A DNA stretch of 40,616 bases from Treponema sp. (GCA_031286205.1 JAITUR010000122.1:1-40616); one strand, 5' to 3'. Positions 1 to 7,854 are shown, numbered from the stretch's first letter. Numbers and translations: made by a program. The notes: generated by a model from the sequence alone, not told the origin.

Positions 1-612
1 TGGAGAAAATACCTAAAACTAGACAGTATTTATGAAGTAACATTCTTTGTTGAAGCAGCATTTGACGATATTGGCAATGGTTATCTTGATCTGACATATC
101 TTTATTTATCGCAGGAAACTAATCGAAGAAATATACCGGCAGGGACAACGCCTGTTGATTATGATGACGGCGGAGAACCTGTGGTGGGTTTATACGGCGC
201 TTATAATAATAATCCGAATATGGGGCTTTCCAGCTCGGTTAACTACCAAATTGTAAATTTGCCTAATGATGCAAACCGAACCAATGTCTTTAAAGTTACA
301 AATCCCGCCGAATGGGCTGTAGCTCTTTATGATTTATCTGCTTATAAAAACAAGAGAATAACTATTAACTTCACTGCGCAAATTAAACGCGTAGGGGCGG
401 CAGGAACTTTAAACTGGACAATTAACAACAGTGATTATCCTTCAGCAAGTAGAATAGAAAATGCTACAGCAGGAATCTGGCACTCTATGAGCGGAACATG
501 GACGGGAACTCCAGCGACTGAGTATCCTGCATTTGTCCTAGATACCTACGAAAACAACAGCGCAAATACAATTTACTATATTGATAATTTTAATATTACA
601 ATAACAGAGTAA
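1..612 (+). CDS. Partial secreted protein, C-terminal carbohydrate-binding-like domains
   Basis: The frame is open from the first base of the window, so the gene starts outside it and only its last 203 codons are seen. The internal GTG at 181 is not needed as a start. The visible protein is rich in Asn, Thr, Tyr and aromatic residues. After an Asp/Gly-rich linker (about residues 52-60) comes a beta-rich module of about 140 residues ending in the pattern YYIDNFNITITE. That pattern resembles the last strand of CBM4/9/22-type jelly-roll carbohydrate-binding modules, and the first 40 residues look like the end of a preceding similar module. In that family such modules are appended to xylanases and other secreted glycosidases. 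The catalytic part, if there is one, is not visible. The binding function is an inference from fold-like pattern only. Confidence 0.6.
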   Translation, partial: WRKYLKLDSIYEVTFFVEAAFDDIGNGYLDLTYLYLSQETNRRNIPAGTTPVDYDDGGEPVVGLYGAYNNNPNMGLSSSVNYQIVNLPNDANRTNVFKVTNPAEWAVALYDLSAYKNKRITINFTAQIKRVGAAGTLNWTINNSDYPSASRIENATAGIWHSMSGTWTGTPATEYPAFVLDTYENNSANTIYYIDNFNITITE

Positions 613-618
613 AGGATT

Positions 619-1956
619 TTATTTGTGCTGAGTGATAAATGTCCCTATCGCATAAAGCGGGACAATTTTAATGCCGGGCAACTCCCCAAAATTCTCCAGC
701 GATGTGCGAATGCCAAAGGGAGGGCATTTTTCCTCCAAAAATAAACGCATGCTTTGCATTGCTCCTTTGGTACTGCTCTTTACCTCTATGGGAATAATAT
801 CATTTCCAATTTGTACGGCATAATCAACCTCGGCATTACTGCTTTTACTTTCGCGGTGCCAATAATACAGGTTTTTTTGTTCGTAACATGAAGCCGACTT
901 TAATATTTCCAAACCGGTAAATAATTCTGCAATATTTCCCCTGTTTACCAGGGCAAAATCACCGCTAATTAATAAATCAGTCAGGGGTAATCCCAATAAT
1001 CTTTGAAAAATACCTGTATCCAGCAAAAGAAGTTTTTGTTTTTTTATATCTATCTCCGCTCCCAAAGGAATTCTATTTGCAGCAGAATGAATAACAGGTA
1101 TAACAAGACCTGCCATTTTTAAAAGTTCCAGCCCTTCTTTTAACTGCCTGTGGGTGTAGTCCCTGGAAACATTTGCAAAAACAAATTTTTTCCCCATTTG
1201 AGCGGCAACGGAATCGAACACCGTCTGTATTTGTAATGTAGGAATTTTTTCCTTGTACTTGGAGAAATCCGCTCTTAACGAAATTACAAGATCGTTTAAA
1301 ATTTGCTGACAAGAAAGCAAATCATTAGTATTTACATAGTTTGATACAACTTCGGGCATTCCGCCCAGCAATAAAAACTTTCTTAAAAGTTCTATTGTTT
1401 TTTTATGCACTGTATCGGATAAAGGATTTTTACAATCTGCATTTAAAATTGCTTCCAGCAATAATTCATGATTACAGGCATTTAAAAATTCAAAAAAATT
1501 CATGGGATACATAAACATGGAACGAAGCCGCCCTACCCCAAAAGACGGCAAATCCTGCAAGGCAAATTCCAAAAGAGAACCTGCGGCTACAACATGCAAA
1601 TCTTTGTATCTTTCATAAAAAAAACGCAGCGAAGAAATTGCGGGCAAGGAGCTTTGAATTTCATCCAGAAACAATAAGGTTTTTCCCGGGATTATGGGCG
1701 TTTGGTAAATGGCGGCAAGTTCCTGGCACAATCTGTCGGGAGATAAATCGCCCCTTGCAAACATATCCCCTGCATCTTTATCCTGTTCAAAGTTAATTTC
1801 TATAAAATGATCAAATTGTTTAGCCAAATGCCTGATAGCGCTTGATTTTCCCACCTGTCTTGCGCCTCTAAGCAATAAGGGCTTACGATCGCTTTCTTTC
1901 ATCCAGGAGAGTAGATTGCTGTCAATTTTTCTATTAAAGTAAGTGTTTTTTGCCAT
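619..1956 (-). CDS. AAA-family ATPase with DUF4143-like C-terminal domain
   Basis: This 445-residue protein has a Walker A motif GARQVGKSS (residues 31-39) and a Walker B motif LLFLDE (94-99). The second half resembles the DUF4143 domain that follows AAA_14 ATPase domains. Near the C-terminus EVDYAVQIG...IPIEVKSS has the spacing of a PD-(D/E)XK nuclease-like core. Such proteins are widespread in bacteria and often strain-variable. Their role is not settled, and links to toxin-antitoxin or defence functions have been proposed. The ATG is preceded by GAGGGA. The gene converges with the partial gene on its left (6 bp apart) and diverges from pck. ATPase family membership is secure, cellular role unknown. 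Confidence 0.85.
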   Translation of the reverse strand: MAKNTYFNRKIDSNLLSWMKESDRKPLLLRGARQVGKSSAIRHLAKQFDHFIEINFEQDKDAGDMFARGDLSPDRLCQELAAIYQTPIIPGKTLLFLDEIQSSLPAISSLRFFYERYKDLHVVAAGSLLEFALQDLPSFGVGRLRSMFMYPMNFFEFLNACNHELLLEAILNADCKNPLSDTVHKKTIELLRKFLLLGGMPEVVSNYVNTNDLLSCQQILNDLVISLRADFSKYKEKIPTLQIQTVFDSVAAQMGKKFVFANVSRDYTHRQLKEGLELLKMAGLVIPVIHSAANRIPLGAEIDIKKQKLLLLDTGIFQRLLGLPLTDLLISGDFALVNRGNIAELFTGLEILKSASCYEQKNLYYWHRESKSSNAEVDYAVQIGNDIIPIEVKSSTKGAMQSMRLFLEEKCPPFGIRTSLENFGELPGIKIVPLYAIGTFITQHK

Positions 1957-1965
1957 TTTTTTCCC

Positions 1966-1994
1966 TCAATATGAGTTTAGCTTATTTTTGTCAA
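1966..1994 (-). promoter_or_regulatory. Possible promoter of the AAA ATPase gene
   Basis: On the minus strand a TTGACA (1994-1989) lies 17 bp from a weak TATTGA (1971-1966), nine bases before the ATG. The -35 hexamer is part of the first unit of the 33-bp tandem repeat. The -10 matches poorly, so this is tentative. Confidence 0.3.
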
Positions 1995-2077
1995 AAATAC
2001 AAGGCGAAAAACAGGGGTTTTTGTAAAAAATACAAGGCGGAAAACAGGGGTTTTTGTCAAAAATACAAGGCGGAAAA
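1985..2077. repeat. 33-bp tandem repeat, nearly three copies
   Basis: Units start at 1985, 2018 and 2051. The first two are full 33-mers differing at two positions, and the third matches for about 27 bases. Units 1 and 3 contain TTTTTG-T-CAAAAA, a perfect palindrome around one central base. In unit 2 the C is changed to A and the symmetry is lost. Each unit ends in a run of G after CGGAAAACA or a close variant. The repeat fills the space between the divergent AAA ATPase and pck genes. Confidence 0.9.
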
Positions 2078-2107
2078 ATATTATTTTTAACTATTATCAA
2101 AAAACAC

Positions 2108-2134
2108 TTGAATTTTTATCTTTTTTTCTATACC
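2108..2134 (+). promoter_or_regulatory. Possible pck promoter
   Basis: TTGAAT (2108-2113) and TATACC (2129-2134) are separated by only 15 bp. This is the best sigma-70-like pair between the repeats and pck, but both the spacing and the -10 are imperfect. Confidence 0.3.
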
Positions 2135-2146
2135 CTTAACATGAAA

Positions 2147-2164
2147 ATATGGAAATATCCATAT
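2147..2164. promoter_or_regulatory. Operator-like inverted repeat upstream of pck
   Basis: The arms ATATGGA and TCCATAT are perfect 7-bp inverted copies around AATA. The site lies between the candidate promoter and the ribosome binding site of pck, where a repressor would block transcription. The binding protein is unknown. Confidence 0.45.
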
Positions 2165-2205
2165 TGTCGCCATAGTGCGTAGAAATAACAAGTAAGGAGA
2201 TATTA

Positions 2206-4041
2206 ATGAAAATTGATGATTTAAAACACGCAAAACTGAAGGAATGGGTTCAATGGGCAGCAGATCTTATGACCCCAAACGAAGTCGTAATTTGTGACGG
2301 CAGCAAGGAAGAATACGATTCATCTATAAAAGCCCTGGTCGATGCCGGGTTAGGTATACCGCTTAAAAAACGGCCTAACAGCTACCTTTTCCGCTCAGAC
2401 CCGTCGGATGTAGCCCGCGCGGAAAGCCGCACATTTATTGCAGCCAAAAACAAGGACGAAGCCGGTCCCACCAATAACTGGATCGATCCTGTCGAGCTTA
2501 AAAAGACCATGACAGACTTGTACAGAGGCTGTATGAAGGGACGCATAATGTATGTAATCCCCTTCTCTATGGGTCCTGTTGGCTCGGATATTGCCAAAAT
2601 AGGCGTAGAAATAACCGACAGTGCGTATGTAGTCGTAAACATGCATATTATGACCAGAGTAGGCAAAAAGGTACTTGATGTACTTGGAACCGACGGTTTC
2701 TTTGTACCCTGTATCCATTCAATTGCCAAACCTTTGCAGCCCGGCGAAAGCGACGGCGGCAAATGGCCGTGCGAACCGGATGTAAACAAGAAGTACATTT
2801 CTCACTTCCCGGATACATACGAAATCTGGTCTTACGGATCAGGTTACGGCGGAAACGCCCTGCTCGGTAAAAAATGTCTTGCCCTGCGAATTGCCTCTGT
2901 ATTGGCAAGAGACGAAGGCTGGCTTGCCGAACATATGCTTATCCTTAAATTAACCAATCCCGATGGAAAAGTTAAATACATGGCGGGCGCTCTTCCGTCA
3001 GCCTGCGGTAAGACAAACCTTGCTATGTTGGTTCCCACTCTGCCCGGCTGGAAAGTCGAAGTTATCGGCGATGATATTGCCTGGATGAAATTCAAAAACG
3101 GACAATTATATGCCATTAACCCGGAAGCGGGCTTCTTTGGCGTAGCTCCCGGAACAAGCGAACAATCCAACTACAATGCCATGCAGTCAATCAAAGAAAA
3201 TTGTATTTTCTCTAACTGCGGTCTTACAGATGACGGCGATATATGGTGGGAACAGATTGGTTACCCTGCACCCGGCAAAACAGTTATCGACTGGAAAGGC
3301 AACGAAAGACCTTCTCCCCAGACCGATAAAGTTCCGAAAGAAGGCGAACCTATCGCGCATGTCAACGCTCGTTTTACAGCGCCTGCAAAACAGTGCCCCT
3401 GTATTGCAAGCGAATGGGAAGATCCTGCGGGAGTACCCATAAGCGCATTCCTGTTCGGCGGCCGCAGAGCTTCCACTATTCCATTAATTAACCAGAGCAA
3501 GAGCTGGATTCACGGTGTATTCATGGGTTCCATTACCGGTTCGGAAATTACCGCTGCCGCTCTCGATCTTAAAGCCGGATCAGTCCGCCGCGACCCGTTC
3601 GCCATGGTTCCGTTCTGCGGTTACAACATGGGCGATTATTTCGCGCACTGGATTAAACTTGGCAAAAAAGCAGAAGCCGAAGGCAATGGCGATAAGCTGC
3701 CCAAGATTTTCTTCTGCAACTGGTTCCGCAAAGATGCCGATGGTCATTTTATGTGGCCGGGCTTTGGCGAAAACTCCAGAGTTCTTTCGTGGATGTTCGA
3801 CCGCTGCGACGGCAAAGACAATGCTGTAGAAACAGCTATCGGCTTCCTGCCAAAACCGGATGCAATTACAGCCCCCGAAGGCGTAAAACCCGAAGTAATG
3901 GCAGAACTTATTAAAGTTGATACTGCCGGCTGGAAAGAAGAAATATCGTCAATTAGAGACGAACATTACGCAAAGTTCGGCGACAGGCTGCCGAAAGAGC
4001 TGTATGACGAACTCGACAAGATCGAAAAAGCATTAGCGTAA
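2206..4041 (+). CDS. pckG: Phosphoenolpyruvate carboxykinase (GTP)
   Basis: This cytosolic enzyme interconverts oxaloacetate plus GTP with phosphoenolpyruvate, CO2 and GDP. In fermentative bacteria it often runs toward oxaloacetate for succinate formation, in others toward gluconeogenesis. The 611-residue length fits the GTP-dependent family. The kinase P-loop PSACGKTN is at residues 264-271, VIGDDIAWM (287-295) provides the metal-binding Asp pair, RAESRT (71-76) matches the substrate-binding N-terminal motif, and FGGRRAST is present further on. The start has AAGGAG seven bases upstream. The gene is monocistronic, with its own terminator. Its leader holds an operator-like inverted repeat, so regulation is likely but the regulator is unknown. 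Confidence 0.97.
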   Translation: MKIDDLKHAKLKEWVQWAADLMTPNEVVICDGSKEEYDSSIKALVDAGLGIPLKKRPNSYLFRSDPSDVARAESRTFIAAKNKDEAGPTNNWIDPVELKKTMTDLYRGCMKGRIMYVIPFSMGPVGSDIAKIGVEITDSAYVVVNMHIMTRVGKKVLDVLGTDGFFVPCIHSIAKPLQPGESDGGKWPCEPDVNKKYISHFPDTYEIWSYGSGYGGNALLGKKCLALRIASVLARDEGWLAEHMLILKLTNPDGKVKYMAGALPSACGKTNLAMLVPTLPGWKVEVIGDDIAWMKFKNGQLYAINPEAGFFGVAPGTSEQSNYNAMQSIKENCIFSNCGLTDDGDIWWEQIGYPAPGKTVIDWKGNERPSPQTDKVPKEGEPIAHVNARFTAPAKQCPCIASEWEDPAGVPISAFLFGGRRASTIPLINQSKSWIHGVFMGSITGSEITAAALDLKAGSVRRDPFAMVPFCGYNMGDYFAHWIKLGKKAEAEGNGDKLPKIFFCNWFRKDADGHFMWPGFGENSRVLSWMFDRCDGKDNAVETAIGFLPKPDAITAPEGVKPEVMAELIKVDTAGWKEEISSIRDEHYAKFGDRLPKELYDELDKIEKALA

Positions 4042-4060
4042 TTTTGTAAATTGTTTTGTA

Positions 4061-4098
4061 AAAGCGGGGTAAGAAGCGATCTTCTTCCCCGCTTTTTT
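4061..4098 (+). terminator. Rho-independent terminator after pck
   Basis: The arm AAAGCGGGG-T-AAGAAG pairs with CTTCTTCCCCGCTTT across a CGAT loop, with one bulged T at 4070. A T-run follows. It lies 20 bp after the pck stop codon. Confidence 0.9.
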
Positions 4099-4120
4099 TG
4101 TGTTTGTGGGGGAAGGAATA

Positions 4121-4146
4121 GAAGTTGGATTCCAACCTCCAACTTC
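4121..4146. repeat. Short hairpin in the pck-hemerythrin gap
   Basis: GAAGTTGG and CCAACTTC form an 8-bp stem around a 10-base loop. No T-run follows, so it is not a typical terminator. Function unknown. Confidence 0.4.
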
Positions 4147-4241
4147 CCGCTTCCAAACTAAATGAGTATTGCGGACATAGTTATTTCTTTAAGATAATAT
4201 ATTAATCTTACAAAAAATAAAAAATATAGAAAGGAGTTATT

Positions 4242-4316
4242 ATGAAAAAGATTTTATCACTTATGTTTATGTTTATGTTTATGTTTATTTTGGGAACTGG
4301 TTTAGTATTCGCTTAA
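4242..4316 (+). pseudogene. 24-codon signal-peptide-only ORF, probably a truncated secreted protein
   Basis: AAGGAG stands five bases before an ATG that opens a 24-residue peptide. It begins MKKILSL, continues with four Met-Phe units encoded by an exact (ATGTTT)4 repeat, and ends GLVFA directly before TAA. This is a complete signal peptide with a plausible cleavage site and no mature protein. Reading past the stop gives FEINGIVK, which looks like the beginning of a mature chain, and then a second TAA. I infer a secreted-protein gene cut short by nonsense mutation or a remnant of one. A functional small hydrophobic peptide, possibly toxin-like, is the alternative. The 4042-4438 stretch otherwise holds only the pck terminator, a hairpin and the next promoter. 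Confidence 0.45.
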
Positions 4317-4389
4317 TTCGAGATTAATGGAATTGTTAAGTAAATGACGGTTTAAACCCGGCTTTTTAGCAAAAAAAGCTAATTAAATG

Positions 4390-4418
4390 TTGAAACAATG
4401 AAATTTTTGTGATATAAT
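4390..4418 (+). promoter_or_regulatory. Sigma-70 promoter of the hemerythrin gene
   Basis: TTGAAA (4390-4395) and a perfect TATAAT (4413-4418) are separated by 17 bp. The leader is about 14 bases from the predicted start site to the ATG and contains AAGGAG at 4427-4432. Confidence 0.85.
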
Positions 4419-4438
4419 CCTATTAAAAGGAGTATTAT

Positions 4439-4852
4439 ATGGCAAAGGGACTGATTTCTTGGAGTGATAATTATTCTGTAGGCAGCAAGGTTATCGATGA
4501 CCAGCATAAAGAACTGATCAAGTTAACTAATGAATTTTATGAGGGCTGCCAGGTGGGCGGGGTCATAGAAAAAGTTAGCTTTTTTAATACTGTTCAAGGT
4601 GCTATAAATTATATAAAGACTCATTTTGCTACAGAAGAAGAAATTTTAAGGAAGGTTGAATATCCGGCACTAGATGCTCATAAAAAGATGCATGAAGAAT
4701 TTATTTTTAAAGTGGTTGAACAAGTGCGTGCCTTTGAACAGGAAGACAGACCTAACCCCATTGATTTTATCAAGTTCCTTATGGAGTGGATAATGAAACA
4801 CATTGCTAATGCAGATAAATTATATATGCCGTACTTAGCTAAACTGAATTAA
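4439..4852 (+). CDS. Bacteriohemerythrin
   Basis: A small cytosolic four-helix protein that binds O2 at a non-haem di-iron site. Functions proposed for the family are oxygen sensing, storage or delivery and protection of anaerobes. All seven expected iron ligands can be placed: His23, His62 and Glu66 (HxxxE), His81 and His85 (HxxxH), His121 and Asp126 (HxxxxD). The N-terminal ISWSD...IDDQHKEL is typical. At 137 residues it is a single-domain form with no attached signalling domain. It is a monocistronic gene with its own strong promoter and an AAGGAG site. An oxygen-handling protein fits an anaerobic or microaerophilic host. Confidence 0.95.
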   Translation: MAKGLISWSDNYSVGSKVIDDQHKELIKLTNEFYEGCQVGGVIEKVSFFNTVQGAINYIKTHFATEEEILRKVEYPALDAHKKMHEEFIFKVVEQVRAFEQEDRPNPIDFIKFLMEWIMKHIANADKLYMPYLAKLN

Positions 4853-4895
4853 TAACAGCCTAAACAGAGCAGACTTCGTATAACTAGAAGAAAAA

Positions 4896-5126
4896 TTACA
4901 TTGCGGCAGCAATTCGTTCCCGTAACATCTCATTTACAATCTGATCTGGGGTTTTATGATCTGATAATGCTTTTGTCATTAAATAATCAGCACAAAGATT
5001 ATCTATGGCTACTAATTTAAATGATTTTTTTGCAAAACCACCATTTTTACGCGGGTCTACTCTTGGCGGGTTTTTTGTGTAATATTCGTCTAAAGCATCA
5101 GCTTCTTCATCGGTCATTGTCTTCAT
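4896..5126 (-). CDS. Putative antitoxin, BrnA-like ribbon-helix-helix
   Basis: This 76-residue protein starts with an acidic stretch containing DEEADALDEYY. A basic, Pro-rich middle follows, then a C-terminal segment (about 37-73) that reads as one beta strand and two helices, FKLVAIDN...TPDQIVNEMLRERI, as in ribbon-helix-helix repressors. It lies nine bases after the stop of the small upstream gene, has GGAG before its ATG, and would be cotranscribed with it. A toxin-first order with a ribbon-helix-helix partner is characteristic of BrnT/BrnA. Family assignment is by layout and secondary-structure pattern, not by a search. Confidence 0.6.
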   Translation of the reverse strand: MKTMTDEEADALDEYYTKNPPRVDPRKNGGFAKKSFKLVAIDNLCADYLMTKALSDHKTPDQIVNEMLRERIAAAM

Positions 5127-5135
5127 AATTTTCTC

Positions 5136-5387
5136 CTAACCATACAGTAATGGAATATAAATATCCCTTAAAGGCATTGCATGAAACACATGAACTTTAC
5201 CATCATCTAATTCATTATACATTATTTCAAGCGGGTTTCCTTTGGTGTTGAAACCTATAAGCAGACGCTTTTCCTCATCGTCTTCATCTGGAAGGTCATA
5301 CACTGCGGTAGTAAAAGCCCATCTTATATCTGCTTCTGTAACATCATGCTTAAAAGCAGAAGGTCTGCAAACTATATCCTGAAGCAT
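5136..5387 (-). CDS. Putative toxin, BrnT-like
   Basis: An 83-residue protein. The pattern FKHDVTEADIRWAF (12-25), then RLLIGFNTKGNPLEIMYNELDDGKVHVFHAMPLR, follows the order seen in BrnT-like RelE-fold ribonuclease toxins (KHGV, then a Gly-rich strand pair, then a final strand with an Ala-Met/Arg region). It is shorter at the N-terminus than typical BrnT. The putative antitoxin follows directly. No Shine-Dalgarno sequence precedes the ATG and a good promoter ends five bases before it, so translation is probably leaderless. No alternative in-frame start lies close by. Toxic activity is inferred only. Confidence 0.6.
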   Translation of the reverse strand: MLQDIVCRPSAFKHDVTEADIRWAFTTAVYDLPDEDDEEKRLLIGFNTKGNPLEIMYNELDDGKVHVFHAMPLRDIYIPLLYG

Positions 5388-5392
5388 AATTT

Positions 5393-5421
5393 AGTATAAA
5401 CCATATACATTTCTACTGCAA
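5393..5421 (-). promoter_or_regulatory. Promoter of the toxin-antitoxin pair, leaderless geometry
   Basis: On the minus strand TTGCAG (5421-5416) is 17 bp from TATACT (5398-5393), and AAATT then leads straight into ATG at 5387. Transcription would start at about the start codon. Confidence 0.65.
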
Positions 5422-5432
5422 GAGAATATTTA

Positions 5433-5557
5433 TTATGTTTCAAGGGCAAGGTAATTTGCAGAAACACCTGTCTTTTTAGCAAGTTTTTCCTGCGTTAAAC
5501 CGCATTTTTACCTATTTTCTTCAAATTATAGCCGTAAATTCCCTGTCTAAAGAATAC
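5433..5557 (-). pseudogene. Frameshifted remnant of an XRE-family regulator
   Basis: On the minus strand one frame reads FFRQGIYGYNLKKIGK and then breaks in a run of five A (plus-strand T at 5505-5509). The adjacent frame continues CGLTQEKLAKKTGVSANY and LALET before TAA at 5435-5433. Joined, they give the helix-turn-helix core of a Cro/CI-type repressor (NLKKIR-KK-GLTQEKLAKKTGVSANYL). One missing A would restore the frame. No start codon or dimerisation part is seen. It sits just after the stop of the membrane protein gene and before the toxin-antitoxin promoter, and may be left over from an older regulatory or toxin-antitoxin gene. Confidence 0.7.
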
Positions 5558-5565
5558 TTTTTTAG

Positions 5566-6480
5566 TTATTTCCCCAATATCTTCTTGGAAATAAATTTAG
5601 AAAGCCTGTACAAACCAATGCCGGAAAATATGGGTATTAGTATATATATAATTGTAAAAACAAGCAGGTAGGAAAAAGAATCTTTTATTACCGTATTAGA
5701 TAATCTTCTTGCAAATGTAATATGTCCCTGTATTACGGCAGAGCTTCTTTTTCCGCCGCGTAAATCTGCGTGTATTCTGCCGGCGCTTTTTTCGCTTTCT
5801 TCCAGCGAAGTTAAAATTTCGTTTACATTTTTAGAAAATACATAGTCGTCCGCCAAAATGGAGATTTTCATAATTACCGGCACTGCTATTGTAATAATAA
5901 GAGTTGTAACAACAGCGGCAATTACAATTCTGTGCATTCCTTTTTTATCGCCGCTTTTCCATAGGGCGGCAATATTTATAATCATAATAATAGGCACTAT
6001 AACCAAGCAAATTACAGGCACGGAAAACGAAAGTAATGTTTTTCCAAAAACAATTACCCACAGTGCAACTAAATATAAAAAAGAAATAACCTTGTGGTTG
6101 CTGTTATACGGAGCAAGAACTTCGCCGGGTTTTACGGACAAAGCGCCGTGATCCGCCGTTTGCAAAACATTAATTACGCCATGCACACTCTGCTGAGCTG
6201 CCCATGCTTTTAATACCTGGTTGGATTTTTCTGTAAGCGATATCTGTATTTTTTTAGGGGTAATTTTGCCGAGTATCGATTTTATTTGTTCTCCCAGTTT
6301 ACCGCCCTGAGAACTTCCGGCTTTGCCGGTTCTGCCGGCTGCGCCTGAGCCTGCGTCGGTTTCTGTTTTAGCATCCTGATCTTGCAGGGACGCAAACATA
6401 CCTGCGGGCTTTACAGCCATGCAAGAGTAAAAAATCCCTATTAATACCAATAAAACTGTAAAAATCCACCGCTTTGCCAT
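5566..6480 (-). CDS. Membrane protein of unknown function
   Basis: A 304-residue protein I do not recognise. It begins with a hydrophobic segment (7-20) ending in FYSC, a loose spirochaetal-type lipobox or signal anchor. A Gly/Ser/Lys-rich linker follows (about 40-62), then an extracytoplasmic stretch and three or four membrane segments (about 132-150, 153-173, 184-206 and 268-292), with a basic C-terminus. The start is supported by AAAGGA eight bases upstream and by a good promoter. It is divergent from coaE and its stop abuts the XRE remnant. Confidence 0.75.
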   Translation of the reverse strand: MAKRWIFTVLLVLIGIFYSCMAVKPAGMFASLQDQDAKTETDAGSGAAGRTGKAGSSQGGKLGEQIKSILGKITPKKIQISLTEKSNQVLKAWAAQQSVHGVINVLQTADHGALSVKPGEVLAPYNSNHKVISFLYLVALWVIVFGKTLLSFSVPVICLVIVPIIMIINIAALWKSGDKKGMHRIVIAAVVTTLIITIAVPVIMKISILADDYVFSKNVNEILTSLEESEKSAGRIHADLRGGKRSSAVIQGHITFARRLSNTVIKDSFSYLLVFTIIYILIPIFSGIGLYRLSKFISKKILGK

Positions 6481-6497
6481 AAAAAATCCTTTCTTTA

Positions 6498-6526
6498 ATT
6501 ATAACACAATCAAGTTAAAGTATCAA
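6498..6526 (-). promoter_or_regulatory. Promoter of the membrane protein gene
   Basis: On the minus strand TTGATA (6526-6521) is 17 bp from TATAAT (6503-6498). The leader contains AAAGGA. Confidence 0.75.
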
Positions 6527-6544
6527 ATTTGCCGATCTATAACT

Positions 6545-7144
6545 ATGTTGATTGAAAAACCCCAAAAGGGGCTGCTTATTGGTCTTACCGGAAAATACTG
6601 TGCCGGCAAAAATTATACAGCATCTTTATTGGAAAAAAGGGGGCTTTCCATCCTGGATGTCGATAAATTGGGATACCGGGCGCTGGAAGCCGAAAAAGAG
6701 GCTGTTTTTGCCCTGTTTGGCAGCGATATAAAACACCCGGACGGCTCTCTGGACAGACGGCTCCTTGGCAAAAAGGTTTTTGGCAATCCTCAAAAGCTCG
6801 CTGCCCTGGAAGATATAGTCCACCCTGCGGCAAACCGCCTTACAGAGGAATGGATCAAGGAGGCTTCGGGGACAGAACTTGTAATAAACGCCGCCCTTTT
6901 ACACCGTTCATCGGTTTTTAACCGGCTGGACAAAATAATCATTGTAAAAGCTCCTTTTTTAACGCGGTTATTCAGGGCACGCCGCCGCGACAAACTGCCT
7001 TGGGTATCTATTTTTAAGCGATTTGCCAGTCAAAAAGATTTCGACTCTCAATATTTAGCCGTAAACGCCGAAATTTATATAGTAGAGAACTCGAATAATA
7101 AACTTAAGCATCAAATTGATGCATTTTTAGAAGGGATCAAATAA
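6545..7144 (+). CDS. coaE: Dephospho-CoA kinase
   Basis: Catalyses the last step of coenzyme A synthesis, ATP-dependent phosphorylation of dephospho-CoA. The 199-residue protein has the P-loop GLTGKYCAGKN (13-23), followed by DVDKLG and then NPQKLAALEDIVHPAA, all typical of CoaE. The residue after the P-loop Lys is Asn where most kinases have Ser or Thr. The start codon ATG is not preceded by a Shine-Dalgarno site; TATAAC ends one base before it. The stop overlaps the next start by one base (TAATG), implying translational coupling with the SPOR protein gene. Confidence 0.9.
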   Translation: MLIEKPQKGLLIGLTGKYCAGKNYTASLLEKRGLSILDVDKLGYRALEAEKEAVFALFGSDIKHPDGSLDRRLLGKKVFGNPQKLAALEDIVHPAANRLTEEWIKEASGTELVINAALLHRSSVFNRLDKIIIVKAPFLTRLFRARRRDKLPWVSIFKRFASQKDFDSQYLAVNAEIYIVENSNNKLKHQIDAFLEGIK

Positions 7145-7854
7145 TGGAAAAAGAACAGAAAAAATTACTTTTAGTTGCCGTTTCAGTTGGGGTGTTTTTA
7201 CTTGTAACCATCACCATAGCAATATTTTTAATTACCCAAAAAACAGTACCGCAGGAAACGGCTGTTTCGTGGTCTAATACTCAAACGCCGGCTATTATTC
7301 CGCCCGCAGCTCCCCCTGTGATTGACCCCTTTATCGAACCTCTTACTACAGAATCTGCTGTTATAGAAGAAGAACCTTTTGATATTGATACTTCGGATGG
7401 AGACAGCTTAACTATTCGTATTCCAAGTCCCACTACAGCCGCCGTTCCGGATAATCCGCAAATTGTTAATATTGCACCAGCGGCGCCAAAACAGACGACA
7501 CCCGCAACTCCGCCTGCGGCAAGGCAGCCGGCAACACCCAGACAAACAACCTCCGGAACAACTGCTGCGGCAAGTTCGTCTAACAGACCTGCAACACCCA
7601 GAACAATAAACGATTTCTGGATTCAGACCGGCGCATTCGAAGCAAGAGTCAGGGCAGAAGACGCAAAAGATGTTTTGGAAAAAAAAGGTTTGGTTTCTAT
7701 TATAGAAAACCGCGAAATAAACGGCAAAGTTTGGTATCGTGTCCGCCTTGGACCTTACACTTCCCAGAAAGAAGCGGAGTACTGGCTTTCCCTTGTAAAA
7801 TCGATAGACGGCTTCGGGCAAAGTCAGGTTAGGCAAACCGCCAGAACACAATAA
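7144..7854 (+). CDS. SPOR-domain membrane protein
   Basis: A 236-residue protein with a short cytoplasmic N-terminus, one membrane helix (about 9-31), a long Pro/Thr/Ala-rich periplasmic linker (about 36-150) and a C-terminal SPOR domain (about 153-232, from FWIQTGAFEAR to the final strand). SPOR domains bind denuded glycan strands of septal peptidoglycan, so a role at the division site is likely. Translation is coupled to coaE through a one-base overlap. Confidence 0.9.
   Translation: MEKEQKKLLLVAVSVGVFLLVTITIAIFLITQKTVPQETAVSWSNTQTPAIIPPAAPPVIDPFIEPLTTESAVIEEEPFDIDTSDGDSLTIRIPSPTTAAVPDNPQIVNIAPAAPKQTTPATPPAARQPATPRQTTSGTTAAASSSNRPATPRTINDFWIQTGAFEARVRAEDAKDVLEKKGLVSIIENREINGKVWYRVRLGPYTSQKEAEYWLSLVKSIDGFGQSQVRQTARTQ

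Noticed and set aside
2382-3829. Several long reading frames on either strand within pck
   Set aside because: They are shadow frames of a conserved enzyme gene, without ribosome binding sites or recognisable domains.
4873-4882. ACTTCGTATA, identical to part of a loxP arm
   Set aside because: Only ten bases match and the second inverted arm and spacer are absent, so it is chance similarity.
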